The notes beneath the pieces are model-generated. The model was not told the origin of the DNA. It worked only from the letters and a program-made list of their open reading frames with translations, and did no database searches. A DNA stretch of 64,000 nt, taken from assembly GCA_018907035.1 (NCBI GenBank), contig JACCIC010000175.1, forward strand, positions 434,001 to 498,000. Direction: 5' to 3'. The position numbers and the translations under genes were made by a program. Source of the stretch: Sycobia sp. Sy_11. Lineage: Eukaryota > Arthropoda > Insecta > Hymenoptera > Epichrysomallidae. Every line of letters starts with the position of its first letter. The first letter of the stretch is position 1. Shown here in pieces: positions 22,653 to 34,486 of this stretch.

Positions 22653-24201
22653 AATATATTATATAAAGCAATAACGTCAGACAATGGATCATTTTAATCA
22701 AACTACATTTAAAATTCTAGAACTTATAGAAATAATTTTTAAATTATATATAGACAAACATGACTTTTACACGCACACAAACACACACACAACTTACTTA
22801 ACGAAGCGTTGAACCATACTGTTTCCTGAAGTTCCTTTTAATGACAGATTACTATTTTCAATTTGTGAAAAAGTCAGATTTTCGCGTATATATAATTTAA
22901 AAATTAATTCGAAAAGTTATAGAATTTTTAATTTAAGTTAAAAACAATTTTATAAATATAAATAGAGTAGCTTGGGCTCAGGCAATAAGGACATCTGATT
23001 CTTTACTATCTGTACCGGACTTCACTTGCAAAATTGAAGTTTGTCAATGGTTCAAGTTGGCTTCCTGTTAACAGATTTTTTGGAATTCTTTTACAAAACA
23101 ATGTTTTCCTATTTTTTTGACGGTCCAATTTGCACTCTTAAACCAGAATCATTCAAAAAAGTATTACATAATGTGTTCAAATAAATAAATAATATCTTGT
23201 TATATATCGTTGTTATTTATAATTTATTTATGATAAACTAAAAATCACATTTATTCAAATTTTTGGCTATTTAAAACGTATTTTAGTTACAAAATTGAAA
23301 ATGATTTACGAATAACGCCTCATTTATTCAGATTTCGGTATATCCTGTAAAATTGTTTAACGCAAAAATGAATTATTAAAAAAACTGCAGCATAAACTTT
23401 GTGAGAATGGGTCTGGCAAATTCATAGCTGTTTTTATGCTATTAATAATAATGAAATATCAGAATAAATAGCGGACCAGTGTTAACTCAAAAACATCGAT
23501 AATTCCAGTTAATTAAAATTTTTTTAATTAACTGGAGTCCACGCTTGGGCAAAATGATGTGGAAATAAACTCGGTTATTTGTAAATGATCTCCTTACTTT
23601 ATTAAGCTACATTTCAATTAAAAATATATATTTATTATTATTTTTTAGAGTTTTACATATATTTGTATAAAGTATACTATGCTATTATTCCTAAGGATGC
23701 ACATAAAATGCACTTAGCCATTTGTTTCAATGGTACATTGTTTTAAGAAGTTATTGTGTCGTATAATTTATTTTGTGCTACTCTGTTTCGGAAGATTTTA
23801 CAACAATATTTTGTGTAAATATTATTGTGGTATATGAATATTTATGCTTGATCTATGAAAAGATTAACAATATAATTATATAGATTTTTTGTATGTTTTT
23901 TTGTCTTTATATAAAATATTTTTCTAAATTCAGTAAAATAGTAAGTTTGAACAAAAGACATGTAAGATTTATAAATTGTAAATTTCTGAATATGCTATGA
24001 ATATATGTTATTATGTTTCCCTATGTCACAATTAGTAGGATATCTGACTATATCAATGGACTGATATTTAATTTAACTATAGAATATTTTTGGAATAATA
24101 TATTAGGAATTTATATGAAATCTTTATAAAATTCGTGTGAAGATGCATTTAAACTTATTACCATGCTAAGAACAAATGAAACTCGCCTAATTGCAGTCTG
24201 T

Positions 24202-24339
<138 letters not shown>

Positions 24340-25497
24340 CTTTTTGTTTCTATTATTTTCATTATTATTATAAGTATTATCATACTGAATAGATTTGTTC
24401 CGTTTATATTTGTAATCACTACTTCTAAGCGATATTCAAGTTTTGGAGATGTTTAACTGATGTATGGAGTAATTACATTTTTTTTAAAAATAATTTACAT
24501 TTAACATTAGATAAATAGCTAAAAGCGTTCTGGTTTGAATCTAATTTAATAAATTTGTTGAATTTCTTAAAAAGACTACTGTTCAATCATTTTTTTAAAT
24601 TATCTTATACAATTAGTATAAAGGGTAATACATTTATATTATTTTTATTCTTCTTGAAATTAGCTTTACTTAGAATACTTTACTTTATTGATTTATTCAA
24701 AATATATTTATTATTAAAAAGTTTTTGGAAGTCATTTTAATATAAAAATTGGCTAACTAAATTTACATGTATGTAATGAAATTCTTTATCAGAGAAATTT
24801 ATTACTATTCCAACAAGGTAGTTCAAACTATATAACGAAACCTCGCTCAGATTGTAATATAATATAATTTTCTATTAGACAGTAGAAAGCACTAACTACT
24901 TTTAATTACATTCATTTCAATAACGCTACTGTTTATAAATAACTGAAAAGATAACTATTTTTATAAGCATATCAAAAAGTTATAATAACAACACAATAAA
25001 TTTTGAAATAATTATAAATTTTTCCTGCTGATAAAGGAATATTATAAGATGGTATATCGGAATATAAATAATTGTATGGGTATAATTAATGTTATAGGTA
25101 TATTACAACATTAGTTAAATTTTTTGAATAAAATTAATTAATAAATGAACAATTTTTAAAAAAAATTGAATTATATATTAGATAAAATTTGAATAAAAGT
25201 GGCTACAAACGGAAAATATTATCGAAAAGAAGTGCACCACAGAAAACTGAATAGTGCACAATGCACCACAGAAAAGTGCACCACTCAAAACTGACAGAAT
25301 TTGAGTATAGCTACAGGAGGGACTTATTTTGATAGTTTGAAAGCATACAATATGTTTAATGAATTTTGACAATTCATACTGCAGTGGTTTATTCTGAAGA
25401 TTTGTTTTACTATTGAGCCTAGAATCGTTATTTGTATTGAAATCATGTATTCTAAATAGATATTCGTTCGAAGGAGACAAGTAAAAACAAATATGCA

Positions 25498-25552
25498 TTC
25501 GCGCGCGCGCGCACACATACACACACACACACACACACACGCGCGCGCGCGC
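25498..25552. repeat. Alternating CG/CA tract at a repeat junction
   Basis: (CG)n-(CA)n-(CG)n in one continuous alternating purine-pyrimidine run, exactly between the right arm of structure B and the first codon of the R1-like reverse transcriptase. Confidence 0.95.
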
Positions 25553-27006
25553 CAGTTATCCTCACGCCAATTTGGATTTCGGGAATCAAAATCAACAGTC
25601 GATGCTGTTAAACTGGTAGTGTGTACCGCAAGAAATGCAATCAGTGGTAAGAGATGGAAAGGTGGCACTAAACAGTATTGTGCCATTGTCGCTCTAGATG
25701 TCAAGAATGCCTTTAATTCAGCGCGCTGGTCTTCTATTATGAGTTCTCTTAAAGAGTTCGAAGTACCTGGTTATTTACAGAATGTCGTGGCCAGCTACTT
25801 TGAGAATAGGATAATATTATACCGAACGGATGAAGGCACTGTGTCGCATAAGGTTACTGCGGGAGTCCCCCAGGGCTCAGTTATGGGACCTATATTGTGG
25901 AATATTATGTATGATGGCGTGTTGAGGATTCCACAACCGCCTGGTTCAATAACAGTAGGGTACGCCGACGATATCGCTCTAGTAGTGACGGCTAAGACCC
26001 TTGATGAACTTACTGAAAATGCCAATGAGGCAATCAGCAACATCAGTAGATGGATTAAGACGGCTGGTCTACAATTAGCGGAGCACAAGACAGAAGTATT
26101 TCTTGTCAGCAGTCGTAAGAAGGTAGATAGTATTACTCTTAAAGTTGGTAGCTGCCGCATTAGTTCTGCGCCATCTTTACAATACTTGGGTGTCCAGCTT
26201 GATGCCAGGTTAAATTTCAAAGAACATCTAAAGATATCTGGCGAAAAAGCGCAACGAGTTTCAGTTGCCTTGTGTCGGCTCATGCCTAACATTGGTGGCC
26301 CACGTCCACCCCAGAGGAAACTATTAGCTTATGTTGTTAATTCTGTCAGCATGTATGCAGCACCAATCTGGCATCATGCATGCGGAATTAAATCGTATTG
26401 TGAGTTGGCCATTGCGACCCGTCGTCGCTCCTGTATACGTATTATTAGTGGTTACAGGACGGTATCCACCGACGCAGCTGAGGTACTTGCCGGAATTCTT
26501 CCTTTCGATTTAGCTGCAGATGAATTGGCTAGGCTGCATAACATATGTAAGGCCGCAGTGGATTCCCTACAAGGTGCTAAAAATGTGGAACGTCATCGTT
26601 CTATAGAAATATGGCAAAAACGATGGACCGATTCTAGCAAAGGCCAATGGACTTTGAACTTGAACACGGGGAATTAGATTTCCACCTAACTCAGTTGTTG
26701 ACTGGACATGGTTGTTTTAGGTCCTATTTCCACCGCTTTCACCTGGATAATAATGATCTCTGCCCCATCTGTCCGACTTTGGTCGAGGATGCTGAGCATA
26801 TATTGGTGAGCTGCCCTCGTTTTAGAACACAACGTGAGCACTTGATGAACATCATCAATAAGCCAATAAGACCAGAGAGCATCCTATCAATAATGCTGGA
26901 ATCTTCTGAAAACTGGAAGGCAGTAGCCAGTTTCGCAAAAGAGGTGATGACCAAACTCAGAAATGCCGATAGACTTAGGCGAATGGCCCAGGATGAACCA
27001 GGCTAG
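25551..27006 (+). pseudogene. R1-like reverse transcriptase, truncated and frameshifted
   Basis: Palm motifs are present: VALDVKNAFNSARW, the AGVPQGSVMGP turn and the catalytic YADDIALVV at about 25961. Then come QLAEHKTE and the thumb region YLGVQLDARLNF. The frame closes at 26677 after a shift. From 26647 the +1/+2 frame carries the conserved LTQLLTGHGCFRSYFHRF and CPICPTLVEDAEHILVSCPRF, the gag-like CCHC motif at the end of R1/jockey ORF2. The upstream ATG at 25493 lies in the simple repeat and is not part of the protein. Confidence 0.9.
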
Positions 27007-27245
27007 CTGATTCTATTTTAAAATGCAGAGGACGAACACCGAACCCCTGATCACTTGTGTGGATGGGGGACGTAGGATAGTGTCATAAGAAGAGGAGCCG
27101 TATAGGTTAACTTTAAACCTAAACTATTAACTAAAAACCTAACCTATTAACTAAATTCTATTTTAACCAGGAATTTTTTTAGATTGTACAATATTGTACA
27201 ATTGATACAAATATTGTATTGCATTTCTTTGAAATAAACCAAATT
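25551..27245 (+). mobile_element. 5'-truncated R1-clade non-LTR retrotransposon
   Basis: Homology to the reverse transcriptase starts abruptly inside the domain at about 25551 (QLSSRQFGFRESKSTVDAV), next to the CG/CA tract. It continues through the C-terminal Cys/His motif to a 3' UTR. The 3' end is near 27245, after AAATAAACCAAATT. Endonuclease and ORF1 are absent, the usual result of incomplete target-primed reverse transcription. Confidence 0.85.
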
Positions 27246-27451
27246 GCTAACTATTAAAGTGTTTAAATAAGTAAAGAAAAATATCATTTATAATCAATAC
27301 TGATGAAAATTCAAGTTCGAGTGATTTTGATAATATTAAGTTCGCGGATAATACTTTTAAACGATTTCGAGTGCACGGCAAGTTGTTTCGCTCTATTAAA
27401 TGCTTAACTTTGGTATTCACCGCTAGGTGGCGAACATGTCCTTGGATCACA

Positions 27452-27458
27452 TATAAAA
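27452..27458 (+). promoter_or_regulatory. Possible TATA box of the Helitron transcript
   Basis: TATAAAA about 125 bp before the first ATG of the Rep frame. Position and sequence are suggestive only. Confidence 0.35.
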
Positions 27459-27577
27459 GGTTTGGCGAAGTTTAATCTACATATAACCAAGCCAACGTCG
27501 ATATTTTTCTAGAAATTTGTGATTCTTGCCTAATTCACATAAATTTACTGATTAATTGTTTTTTAATTCAAAATATC

Positions 27578-30500
27578 ATGCCCAGATCGTTGAAAAGTTC
27601 TCTTAGTAGGAATACTAGACATGTTAGACGACAGTCTACATTACGATTATATGAGACTACTAATCAGAGTAATTTTAAACGTGTTCGAGAAAGACAGTCC
27701 ATAGCTCTACGTCGAGCTTATACTGTTACTCCACAAACTGAATTTGAACTTTTACAACAAGACACAGTTGCATTTAATATTGCTGAATTAAGGACTGCAA
27801 CTTTAAAATTTCGCTCAGCTTTTGAATATAATCCTGCTTTTGATTACCTGCATATTAACTACTTACAAATTGGTGTAATAAACACAATATGCAGTCATTG
27901 TTCAGCAAAAAAATGGAAAGGTAAAGCACCTTCAATGTGCTGTTCTGGTGGCAAAATTTCACTTCCTCAACTTGAGTTGACAGAGCCTCGACACGGATTA
28001 ATATTAGGAACACATCCTTTGTCAAAAAATTTTCTTGCCAATATAAGGAAATATAATAGTTTGTTTCAAATGACCTCATGTGGAGCCAAGGAAATTGTAG
28101 AAGGTAATTTTATGCCTACATTTAAAATTCAGGGGCAAGTTTACCATCGTATAGGAAGTTTATTTCCTGCTTCTGGTGAAAAAGAACAATTTTTACAAAT
28201 TTTTTCATATCGGAAGCTGATGAAATTTCTCTACGAAATAATATTATTCCAAATTTAAACCATGAGTTAATTCAAATATTGCAAGATTTTTTATTACAAA
28301 ATAATAATTTAATAAAAGAGTTCAAATATAATGTAGAACATAACAGGAACCTAGAGGATTTAAAATTAATAATTCATGCCGATCGCGTACCTGTCAACCA
28401 ACACAGAGGTCGGTATAATGCTCCAACTACTAACGAAGTAGCTATTTTAATGGTTGATGATGATAAAGGACTTAGAGATATTGTTCTACATTGTCGACAC
28501 GGACCATTGCAGAAAGTTTCAGAATTACATCGTTCCTACGATGCTCTGCAATATCCTCTTATATTTTCTAGAGGCGAAGATGGTTATTGTTTAAATATTT
28601 CTCTAAATGATAATCCTCAGCGAAAAGTTTCATGTATGCAATTTTATGCATATAGATTTATGATAAGGAACAATAACGGTAACTTCTTGCATCATTATAA
28701 ATCCTTATTGAATCAATATTGCGTTGATATGATGGCTAAAATGATATCTGAAAGATTAGCTTTTATTCGTTTCAATCGGCAAAAATTGCGAGCAGACGAT
28801 TATATACATCTCCGAGATACTCTTGAGCAAGATGCTAATGTAAATCCTAAAAATGTAGGGCAACGCATAATTCTCCCATCATCAATTACTGAATCTCCAC
28901 GATATATGCATGAGAAATCACAAGATGCTATGGCGTATGTGCGTAAATATGGGCGTCCAGATTTATTTATAACTTTTACGTGCAACCCTGAATGGCCAGA
29001 AATAAAGCAAGAACTATTTTCTGGTCAAACGTCCAAAGATAGATATGATATTATTTCTAGAGTTTTTCATTTAAAATTAAAGAAATTAATAGACCAGATT
29101 ACTAAAAAGGAAGTATTTAATAAAGTTAATTGCTATTCACTTAGTATTGAATGGCAAAAACGAGGATTACCTCATAGTCATGTTTTGGTGTGGTTAGAAA
29201 CTAAAATTCGACCAGATGAGATCGATGTTATAATTTCTGCAGAGCTTCCGGACAAAAATATTGATCCAATACTGTATGAAATGGTATGCAGACACATGTG
29301 TCATGGTCCATGCGGGGATATGAATAGGTCGTTACCATGCATGATGAATGGAAAATGTTCCAAAAAATATCCTCGAGCATTTATTTCTGATACTCAAACT
29401 TCAGATGATGGTTATCCCAGTTACCGCAGAAGAGGTCCTAAAAACGGTGGTAAACAGCAGCTTTACATATGCGAGGTAATTTAATTGATATAGACAATAG
29501 ATGGATGGTTCCATACTGTCCACTCCTCTTGCGCTGTTCCAATGCGCATATAAACATTGAGTTTTGTAATTCCGTGCAAGCTATCAGATATATATGCAAA
29601 TATATTACCAAAGGGTCAGACCAAGCTACAGTTTCTGTTGAAAATGAAAATGATGAATTAAATCAATATGTTAATGGCCGATATATATGTTCATCCGACG
29701 CTTACTGGAGATTTTTTGATTTTCCAATTCATATACGATATCCAACTGTCATTCATTTAGCAGTTCATTTAGAAAATCATCAACGTGTTTACTTCACTGA
29801 AGAAAATATGAAAAATGTTCTTAATGGTCCTCAGCAAACTACATTAACAGATTTCTTTGAACTTTGTCGCTCAGAGGAATTTGCTAAAACATTGCTATAT
29901 CCTGAAGTACCTAGCTATGATATTTGGCGAGGCAACAAAATTTATTAGAAGGAAGCGTGGAGTTACCGTTGCAGAATTTCCCGGAGTTAAAAAAGTCTAT
30001 GCTTTGGGTAGAGTATATACTATTCATCCAAATCAAAGTGAATGTTTTTATTTGCGTCTTTTATTGCAGTATAAATAAGAATATTTGTAGCAGTATAAAT
30101 AAGAATAATCCTATGGTTTTTTTCTTAGATGCGCCTAGAGGTACTGGGAAAACATTTTTGATAAATCTTCTTCTGGCTCAAATTAGGTCAACTGGAAATA
30201 TTGCAATTGGGGTGGCTTCATTAGGTATTGCTGCTACACTTATCCATGGTGGAAGAACTGCACATTCGAATTTTAAGTTGCTATTAAATGTTTCGTGTAG
30301 ACAACAATCAGTTTGTTCTATTCGTAAAAATGGACCTTTGGGTAGACTTCTACAAGAAACTAAGCTTATAATATGGGATGAATGTACAATGAGTCATCGA
30401 GTTCATATTGAAGCCTCAAAATATTCTCTCCTTCAGTAAATTAATGGGTGGAATAACTGTTGTTTTTGCAGGAGATTTTCGACAAACATTACCTGTCATT

Positions 30501-31411
30501 ACAAGAGGAACAAGGGCAGATATTGTTGAAGCATGTCTGAAATCATCGCCAATATGGAAAAGCGTTCAACCGGTCAGATTATCGACTAATATGAGAGTTC
30601 TTGGACTTGAGACCTTGGGGGAGGAAAGGCTGACTTTCCTTTAAAGTTGTTAACTATTGGAAATGGAACTGTTTTTAATAATCGCGGCTATATTTCTATA
30701 ATCAATTATAATGTTGGTACAATTTTATATACTGCAGGTGACCTAATTTCTCACATTTATCCTCAAGTTGATAGCCTATTAGAAAAACCGTTTGAGTGAC
30801 TTTGCGATAGATCGATAATTACGCCTCGAAATCTGTCTGCTTTTGAAATTAATAGTATTATTTTAGAAAAAGTTCGAGGTACATTTAAGGAATATACATC
30901 CATTGATACTACTGTTAATACCGAAGATGCTATTCATTTTCCAACAGAGTTCTTAAATTCTTTAAATCCTGCAGGATTTCCACCACATATTCTTCTAGTG
31001 AAATTAGGAGTTCCAATTATTTTACTACGAAACCTTAATCCTCCAAGGTTATGTAATGGCACGAGATTGCGAGTAAAGCATATGAGCAATTATATTATTG
31101 AAGCGACTATTTTAACTGGCCCAGCTGCAGGAGAGACGGCTCTGATACCCCGAATCCCAATGATCCCAACAGATTTACCATTTCAGTTTAAAAGATTGCA
31201 GTTTCCAATAAAACTTTCTTTTGCGATTACAATTAATAAAGCCCAGGGACAAACATTTAAACATATCGGCATAGATTTACGATCAGATTGTTTTTCACAT
31301 GGTCAATTATATGTTGCACTTTCTAGAACTGGTAATTCTGAAAATCAATATATTTTGTTACCACAAAATCTAACTGTTACAAAAAATATCATATATCCAG
31401 AAGTATTATAA
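27578..31411 (+). pseudogene. Helitron Rep/helicase (RepHel) pseudogene
   Basis: Successive frames reconstruct the order of a Helitron protein but with at least four frameshifts (near 28200 in a T run, 29475, 29935 and 30415) and an in-frame TGA near 30797. The Rep part has GRPDLFITFTCNPEW, the HUH motif in RGLPHSHVLVWL (about 29161) and the Tyr-containing YICKYITKGSD that follows (about 29590). The PIF1-like helicase has Walker A DAPRGTGKTFL (about 30130), Walker B IIWDECTM (about 30367), AGDFRQTLPV and the C-terminal NKAQGQTF motif. The part normally lying between Rep and the Walker A box is much too short. A deletion appears to have occurred at 30066-30107, where an 18-bp direct repeat is seen. 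Confidence 0.9.
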
Positions 31412-31443
31412 TTTTAATATTAAAAGAAATCCTTCACTTGGAA

Positions 31444-31474
31444 TCTCGGGCGAAGCCGAGACGGGGGATGCTAG
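31444..31474 (+). repeat. Helitron 3' terminal hairpin and CTAG end
   Basis: TCTCGG (31444-31449) pairs with CCGAGA (31456-31461) around GCGAAG; CTAG follows 9 nt later at 31471-31474, then T. This is the CTRR-type terminator of Helitrons. Confidence 0.85.
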
Positions 31475-31475
31475 T

Positions 31476-31476
31476 A

Positions 31477-31524
<48 letters not shown>
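31476..31524. repeat. (TA)n microsatellite
   Basis: Starts at the Helitron insertion boundary. Confidence 0.97.
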
Positions 31525-31530
<6 letters not shown>

Positions 31531-32222
31531 GAAGACAAAGTGTGTTTTTGTTTGTACACGTTCAAGAAAAAAAAATTTCTTAATCTGTTGATTTAAAATT
31601 TAAAATATGTATTCTATATGATCTTATGAATATCTTGTATTGAATAATCCTACTTCATTGAAATAATTTTGCATGCATATATAAAAGGTAAATATGGTAA
31701 GTTGGTCCAGTTGGTTGACAGTATAAACCGAGATTCTATCTCATTCTTTCTCTCTCTCTCTCTCTCTCTCTCTTCTCGATATAAGGTAGCTATATACCAT
31801 ATTCCAATTACGATTAAACAGATGCTTTTTTAAAAACTTTAGAAAACAATCCAATAACTCTTGGAATGTTTATGGCCTGCAATTAGAAGATTTTTCTACA
31901 TTTATTGAATTCATAAACATAGTTAAAATGTTTATAATCGCTATTGAGATTATTTGAATATTAAGATAATTTCTTTCAAAGCGAATGTGGATTTTGTTAA
32001 TTATGTTACTTAAATAAATATATATTGCATATTTTCTTATTTTCTCATTAACAAAAATATTGTGCATAAAATACATGATATTGATATAATCTGAAAATAA
32101 TTTTCTGGTGCTAAACTTATTACAAATGCTTGCTAAAATTGCTTCAACATGTAACAAATTTGTTAATGTTGATCCCTTAATAAGTATTTAGAAGAAAAAA
32201 AAATATAATTCTTTCAAATGTA
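31525..32222. other. AT-rich spacer with a (TC)n tract
   Basis: A (TC)n run at 31746-31773; otherwise nothing recognised. If the ORF at 32237 is an exon, this is upstream intron. Confidence 0.5.
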
Positions 32223-32236
32223 GGAGGGAGAAATTA

Positions 32237-33058
32237 GTGGAAAATTTCAAACATAGTTGTTTAGAAGAATGTCATACACGCGTTTTGCAAGAAATTAGTA
32301 CAAATACTTCATGCGCAAAGTTACCCGTGATATGTACAAAGTATAAGTTCATTGTAAGAGGCTCAATAAACCAAGCTGCTGATATTTTTTCATCAGCAAG
32401 CAAGGGTAAGCAATGTACTGCGATTGCAGCAGTTGCAATAGTTATGGCTGTTGTTAAGCACCTGACTACATGGGTTTCGAAGATAGTGGATGATATTATC
32501 TTATGTGGGGATAAACTTTACCACGAAAGTATTAGATTGCGAGGACCACTTACAGTCAATGAAGAAAATCCAAAGTTTTTAACAGCAGAAGAGTTACATT
32601 CTGAGATCAAAATTATGGATAAGAAATATACTTTGAACATTGGCAACATTACATATGGTCATGTTCACAAAGATTTAAGTGAAGAAATGATGCCAAGTCT
32701 TCAAAATCTTTTGAACAAATGTAGTAGTTCTGGCACTAGTGATATTTTAACGTGTAATGATATATCTATAGGAATTTTGTTTCAGAATAATGTTATAGGT
32801 GTTTTTGATTCTCACTCCAGAGGACAATACGGAGAATCTGTAGCTAATGGTGCAGCATGCTTCATAGCAGTAGAAAATGTTAATAAGTTATTTTTATTAT
32901 TATGTACTAGAATATTATCAAAGAATAGTGAAAACTATTTAAATTTTCAATATCAGTTTGCTGTGATATTAGTTGGAAATGACAGACATAACACTGTTAA
33001 TTTACCGAGTCCATCAGCAGAGAACGTTGTTGAAAGGGAAGCAGCCATTGATTTATGA
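32237..33058 (+). CDS. Cysteine-protease-like ORF resembling the C76 (herpesvirus large-tegument type) fold; partial or exon
   Basis: An open frame of 273 codons ends at TGA 33056-33058. It begins at a GTG, has no ATG start, and is preceded by a plausible splice acceptor (TTTCAAATGTAG, AG at 32222-32223), so it is probably an exon or a 5'-truncated copy. Counting from the GTG, the arrangement GKQCTA (Cys60), an IVDDIILCGDKLY stretch (about 83-95) and VFDSHSRG (Asp191, His193) followed by NGAACFI matches the Gln-Cys ... Asp-x-His layout I associate with C76-type deubiquitinases. Relatives occur in scattered animal genomes and mobile elements. It lies about 760 bp beyond the Helitron 3' end, so it is outside that element. 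The residues named would be the catalytic triad. Assignment rests on motif recognition alone. Confidence 0.45.
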   Translation: MENFKHSCLEECHTRVLQEISTNTSCAKLPVICTKYKFIVRGSINQAADIFSSASKGKQCTAIAAVAIVMAVVKHLTTWVSKIVDDIILCGDKLYHESIRLRGPLTVNEENPKFLTAEELHSEIKIMDKKYTLNIGNITYGHVHKDLSEEMMPSLQNLLNKCSSSGTSDILTCNDISIGILFQNNVIGVFDSHSRGQYGESVANGAACFIAVENVNKLFLLLCTRILSKNSENYLNFQYQFAVILVGNDRHNTVNLPSPSAENVVEREAAIDL

Positions 33059-34486
33059 TAGTTAGAAAATATACCATAATTTCAATAACAATTTAATAAT
33101 GTAGTTGTGCACTTTATAGCGTAGTATAATATAAACGTAGTGATTGTCATTATTGTTTTGTCTTGTAGAATAGTGTAAGAAATGTAAATAATAAGTATAT
33201 TTGTAATAGATATTATAATAAGTTTTAAAAAAATATTGTAGACGTTGTAAAAACCATTACAAGCCATATGGTAAATTTAGACATTTTTGACAGTATATGA
33301 CTAAATCACTGGGAAGTAATTTTTTGTCAAAGATATGTTAAAATGTGCATTTAAAATTAATTAAAACAATGTATATTGTAAATATGTGAAAAAATAACTG
33401 GTTTATATCTATGTAAGTTAAGGACTCTGTATCTACAGAATCAATCAATAAAATATTAATAAATTTGTAAAAAATATTGGATAATATACAGATAAGATAT
33501 TATTAATGAAAATATTGTAAAATCGATTCTGTTATTCGTGAAATATAATAACAAAAATGCTAATGAAATTGTAAAAAGCATGGTGTTTAGTACAATACAA
33601 TAATATTTATAATTAAAGTTATAGATCTCATTGACATAAATTTTTTATGTTCTATACATATTTGTTAAAAATCCAATATAAGCGTTCCGAGCTTGTAATA
33701 AAAAAGGTCGCAGTCGATCTGTGAAGAATAGGTATACTTCCATGCTGAGATATTACAGTGTAAATCGAGGTACAATCACTTTTTAAGTTTATATTTTGTA
33801 AAAAAGCGACTTTTATCGGAAACACAAATACAATATTAAAAAATTATATTTCTGAGATAGACAAATTTTCTTTAAAATACGTTTTGCAAAGCTCAACATT
33901 GTTTCATATAGAAGATATTTGATATTATTAATTTCTTTAAAACGACTCTTTAATTTATAATACTTACATATTCATATTATGTTACAGTGCATTTGGCGTC
34001 GAAGCATTTATGCTTTGAAAATTACAGAAGCTCCCATCGGACTCAAATAATAGATTTAAAACATTTTATAAAAAATTATTCGAATGAAAAATATATCTCC
34101 TGACCCGACGAGAATACACTACGCGACATATCCATGATGTTACAATTTCCCGAATGTGTGCCCTCTATTAGCAGCCATAACAATGAAGCTGTTATTAACT
34201 TTGGTATCAAAATATTTTGATATGGTAGAACTCTTGTTAGAATTACGATGAATGAAAAATGGTTCAAACGGTAGAAAATGGACAACTAAAATAGATAAAA
34301 ATATAAACATTTTTCTTTCCTAGGAAATGGTAAGAAAGTACGATTATTTTTCATTGTAAATATTACCTAATGTCTAAAATATAGTTAGTAATTACATTTA
34401 GTAGCTGTACTTAAGAACCTTCTAATGAATTTTTATTGGAAGCTATTATATATATATATAGAAATGTATAATATATAATGTTAATG
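33059..34486. other. AT-rich intergenic region
   Basis: No supported coding or RNA feature. Short frames here have no recognisable similarity. Confidence 0.6.

Larger units (their letters stand above)
27250..31474 (+). mobile_element. Decayed Helitron, 3' terminus intact
   Basis: A Rep-helicase coding region (27578-31411) is followed by a canonical Helitron 3' end: a short hairpin and then CTAG, with T as the next host base. The 5' terminus (expected to begin TC after an A) was not identified, so the start coordinate is approximate. The element directly follows the R1 3' end. Confidence 0.85.

Noticed and set aside
25493..25550. ATG-started extension of the R1 reverse transcriptase
   Set aside because: The extra codons lie in the CG/CA simple repeat and have no protein similarity.
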